Made by a program: the position numbers and the translations under genes
Shown: in pieces, positions 5,149 through 7,328 of the stretch
Layout: each line of letters starts with the position of its first letter
How positions within the stretch are numbered: position 1 is the stretch's first letter
Assembly: GCA_036274055.1 (NCBI GenBank)
Contig: DASUGM010000061.1
Span: forward strand, 1 to 7,328
Direction: 5' to 3'
Length of the DNA: 7,328 nt
Origin: DASUGM01 sp036274055
GTDB taxonomy: Bacteria; Acidobacteriota; Vicinamibacteria; Vicinamibacterales; SCN-69-37
The notes under the pieces: model-generated
What the model was told of the DNA's origin: nothing
Database searches by the model: none
Seen by the model: only the letters and a program-made list of their open reading frames with translations

Positions 5149-6591
5149 ATGCGAGTCAGCAGCGCGCTCCTGATGACCATCGCGGCGCTCGCCGCCGCGC
5201 CGCTCGTCGTCCCGATGCTCGCGCAGTCCACGCCGACGGCCGCTCACTGGCCGCGCTTTCGTGGACCGGGCTCGAATCCGATCGCCGAGAATCCGAACCT
5301 TCCGGACAGCTGGTCGAAGACCGAAAACATCGAGTGGGCCGCCGACGTGCCGGGCGTCGGCTGGTCCTCGCCTGTCGTGTGGGGGAATCGCGTCTTCCTC
5401 ACCGCGGCCACGAGCGACCAGCCGATGAAGCAGCCGTCGCTCGGCGTCGACTTCAGCAACGAGTACCTCGCCGAATTACGGAAGAAGGGACTCTCTGCGG
5501 AAGAGGCCAACAGGAAGCTCTATGAGCGCGACCGCGAGATGCCGGGCGAGATCGTCATCAATCTGATGCTCTACTGCTACGACCTCGACAGCGGGAAGAA
5601 ATTGTGGGAACGCCAGATGTACACGGGTCATCCCGCCGGTGGACGGCACGCCAAGAACAGCTTCGCGTCCGAGACGCCGACGACCGACGGCGAGCGCGTG
5701 TACGTGTATCTGACCGACTATGGTCTGTTCGCGTACGACCTCGAGGGGAAGCCGGCGTGGGCCACGCCGCTGAAGGCTCACGCCACGACGCGTGACTGGG
5801 GCACCGGCGCCTCCGCGGCGCTGTACAAGGATCGCCTGTTCGTGCTCAACGACAACGAAGAGCAGAGTTTCGTCGCCGCCTTCGACACCCGCACCGGGAA
5901 GGAGCTGTGGCGCACGGCCCGAACCGTGCAGCCGGCGCGCAAGTCTGGTTGGTCGACACCGTTCGTCTGGGAGAATCGCGCGCGCACGGAGCTCATCACG
6001 CTCGGGCCCGGCGTCGCGATCAGCTACAGCCTGGATGGCAGCGAGCTGTGGCGCATGAATCGGATGGGCGGCTACGCGATTCAGACGCCGTTCGCATGGA
6101 ACGACCTCCTGTTCATCACCTCCGGCGCCGGCGGCGACGACAACCGGCCGATCGCCGCGGTCCGCCCCGGCGCGTCCGGCGATATCACCGTGTCCGACGC
6201 CGCAGAAACCCGCAGTGAACACGTCGCGTGGTTCGATCGGCGCGCCGGCGGGACGTATCTGCCGACGCCGGTCATCTACAAGGACGCGCTGTACGTGCTC
6301 AACGACAAGGGCATCTTCGCGCGGTACAACCCCGCGACCGGTCAGCGCATCTATCAATCGCGCGTGGCGCCGGGCGCAGCGACGTTCACGGCGTCGCCGT
6401 GGGCCTACAACGGGCACGTCTTCGCGATGAGCGAAGAGGGCGATACCTACGTCATCGACACGGCCGATGAGTACCGGCTCGTGCGCGTCAACGCACTCGA
6501 CGACTTCTCGATGGCGACGCCGGCGATCGTCGGCGATCGGCTGCTGATCCGGACCCAACATCGGCTGTGGTCGATTCGGAGCCGCAAGTGA
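5149..6591 (+). CDS. Secreted PQQ-like (BamB-fold) beta-propeller repeat protein
   Basis: This 480-residue protein starts with a signal peptide (residues 1-26, ending P-M-L-A-Q), so it is exported. It opens with WPRFRGPGSNP (34-44), the usual entry motif of PQQ-like propeller proteins in Acidobacteriota and Planctomycetota. About eight blade-like repeats follow, with the Asp-x-x-Gly-Lys-x-x-Trp turn visible as DLDSGKKLWE (145-154) and DTRTGKELWR (246-255), and degenerate as DLEGKPAW (197-204), SLDGSELW (294-301) and NPATGQRIY (394-402). Strands such as RVFLT, RVYVY, RLFVL, ALYVL and HVFAM mark successive blades. There is no haem-binding CxxCH and no vicinal Cys pair, so it is not a classic quinoprotein dehydrogenase; binding or scaffold function is more likely. 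Residues about 90-138 form a charged helical insertion (FSNEYLAELRKKGLSAEEA) interrupting the first blade. ATG 5149 is favoured because the signal peptide begins there; an in-frame GTG at 5095 would add 18 residues before it. A 37-base gap precedes the CotH gene. Fold is secure; the ligand is unknown. Confidence 0.92.
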   Translation: MRVSSALLMTIAALAAAPLVVPMLAQSTPTAAHWPRFRGPGSNPIAENPNLPDSWSKTENIEWAADVPGVGWSSPVVWGNRVFLTAATSDQPMKQPSLGVDFSNEYLAELRKKGLSAEEANRKLYERDREMPGEIVINLMLYCYDLDSGKKLWERQMYTGHPAGGRHAKNSFASETPTTDGERVYVYLTDYGLFAYDLEGKPAWATPLKAHATTRDWGTGASAALYKDRLFVLNDNEEQSFVAAFDTRTGKELWRTARTVQPARKSGWSTPFVWENRARTELITLGPGVAISYSLDGSELWRMNRMGGYAIQTPFAWNDLLFITSGAGGDDNRPIAAVRPGASGDITVSDAAETRSEHVAWFDRRAGGTYLPTPVIYKDALYVLNDKGIFARYNPATGQRIYQSRVAPGAATFTASPWAYNGHVFAMSEEGDTYVIDTADEYRLVRVNALDDFSMATPAIVGDRLLIRTQHRLWSIRSRK

Positions 6592-6614
6592 AGGCCGCGC
6601 GGCCGACCAGCGCG

Positions 6615-6620
6615 TATCAT
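6615..6620 (+). promoter_or_regulatory. Candidate -10 box (TATCAT) for the CotH gene
   Basis: TATCAT matches five of six consensus positions and ends 8 bases before the ATG at 6629. This implies a leaderless or one-to-two-base leader transcript, with no Shine-Dalgarno sequence in between. The position 17 bases upstream falls at the end of the propeller gene and shows no -35 element. The hexamer is identical to the MBL-gene candidate. Confidence 0.42.
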
Positions 6621-6628
6621 GTCGCCGT

Positions 6629-7328
6629 ATGAGTCGGCTTTGGGCTGTCGTCATCCTCGGCTTGCTGATCGGCTCGGGTCCGGCGCAGCAAAACCCGCCG
6701 TCTTCCCAGGTCGCGGTGCCGGCAGGCCGAGGGAGCGTTCCGGCACAGGGGGCCGAGCCAGACATTGCGCTCGTCGCACAGTTCGATCGCGATGGAGACC
6801 GCCGACTCAACCGCCAGGAACGGGACGCAGCGAGAGAGTACCTGGTTGCGCATCCTGAATTGCGCCGTCCTTCACGCGGCGGCCGTCTGAACCGCAGCGG
6901 AACGCCGGGACCGATGCTCTCGCCGGACGAGGTCAACCGATTTCCCGCGTCGGTGTCGCTGTACGACGCGATGACGATCCGGACTTACTTCCTGCAGTTC
7001 GAGCAGCCCGACTGGGAATTGGAACTCGAAGCTTTCTACCACACCGACGTGCTGCTTCCGGCCACGCTCATCGTGGATGGCCGGACTTACCGTGATGTCG
7101 GAGTGTCTTTTCGCGGTAACAACTCGTTTGGCAATGTGCCCGCAGGTTTGAAACGGCCGCTGTCGATCACGATGGACTTCGTCCACGACCAGCATCTCCT
7201 CGGGTACCGATCGCTCAATCTGCTGAACTCCAATCAGGACCCGACCTTTCTGCGATCCGTTCTGTATCTCGAAGTCGCGCGCGCTTACATCCCGGCGCTG
7301 CGTGCGAACTTCGCCCGGGTCGCCATCA
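6629..7328 (+). CDS. CotH-family protein kinase with N-terminal EF-hand, 3' end outside the window
   Basis: The first 233 residues of a longer protein are present, open to the window edge. Residues 1-20 are a signal peptide (MSRLWAVVILGLLIGSGPAQ), followed by a low-complexity Pro/Gly/Ser linker. An EF-hand-like loop, DRDGDRRLNRQE at 53-64, has acidic or Asn groups at positions 1, 3, 5, 9 and 12, and probably binds calcium, though the usual Gly at position 6 is Arg. From about residue 136 the sequence follows the CotH family (PF08757): TLIVDGRTYRDVGVSFRGN (147-165), KRPLSITMDF (175-184), GYRSLNLLNSNQDPTFLR (192-209), then LYLEVARAYIPALRANF. Spore-coat CotH of Bacillus phosphorylates coat proteins with an atypical kinase fold; the acidobacterial homologues are exported and uncharacterised. 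The catalytic Asp residues would lie past the end, so activity cannot be judged. The ATG at 6629 is chosen for the signal peptide directly after it. A nearer upstream ATG at 6619 is in another frame. Confidence 0.9.
   Translation, partial: MSRLWAVVILGLLIGSGPAQQNPPSSQVAVPAGRGSVPAQGAEPDIALVAQFDRDGDRRLNRQERDAAREYLVAHPELRRPSRGGRLNRSGTPGPMLSPDEVNRFPASVSLYDAMTIRTYFLQFEQPDWELELEAFYHTDVLLPATLIVDGRTYRDVGVSFRGNNSFGNVPAGLKRPLSITMDFVHDQHLLGYRSLNLLNSNQDPTFLRSVLYLEVARAYIPALRANFARVAI

Noticed and set aside
5149..6591. Quinoprotein alcohol dehydrogenase
   Set aside because: No vicinal Cys pair or haem c motif is present; the protein is shorter than such enzymes and fits the BamB-like propeller group better.
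5476..6936. 486-codon open frame on the minus strand, opposite the propeller and CotH genes
   Set aside because: Its translation is rich in Arg, Gly and Ala with no recognisable domain, and it lies opposite two well-supported secreted proteins. Long antisense frames are common in GC-rich DNA.

Overview
This is a GC-rich, tightly packed bacterial chromosomal window: seven gene loci, gaps of only 37-93 bases, and no RNA genes, CRISPR arrays or insertion sequences. The gene mix (EF-hand CotH kinase, secreted PQQ-like propeller, B3-type metallo-beta-lactamase-fold protein, small secreted M48 protease) is typical of soil Acidobacteriota, perhaps Vicinamibacteria. That placement is an inference from gene style; no phylogenetic marker is present.

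Layout. Bases 1-4099 are read on the minus strand. In transcription order they hold a membrane-anchored B3-like MBL-fold protein (3218-4099), an adenylating enzyme fused to a carrier domain but broken by a frameshift (1330-3172), a secreted M48 metalloprotease (454-1236), and a membrane protein cut by the window edge (1-389). A 65-base divergent spacer (4100-4164) follows. Bases 4165-7328 are read on the plus strand: an APH/choline-kinase-like phosphotransferase (4165-5067), a secreted beta-propeller protein (5149-6591), and the N-terminal part of a CotH-family protein (6629 to the edge).

Four points stand out. (1) The adenylation-carrier gene resembles oxalate-CoA ligases (plant AAE3, yeast Pcs60) with an added phosphopantetheine carrier. 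It has lost a net 8 bases exactly at the hinge between the two adenylation subdomains, so it now reads as two overlapping ORFs. (2) The MBL-fold protein has Glu where B3 enzymes normally have the first zinc-binding His (E-P-H-P-D-H instead of H-x-H-x-D-H); the remaining ligands are present. (3) Five loci have no clear Shine-Dalgarno sequence but carry a -10-like hexamer 5-8 bases before the start codon, as expected for leaderless transcripts. The MBL gene instead has a strong GGAGG and a TTG start. (4) A perfect 8-bp hairpin with an A6 loop lies directly after the MBL stop codon, before the broken ligase gene.

No single pathway joins all these genes. The MBL and ligase-carrier genes, 45 bases apart, could act on a shared acyl substrate, but the sequence does not prove it. 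I found no clear evidence of an undescribed multi-gene system.
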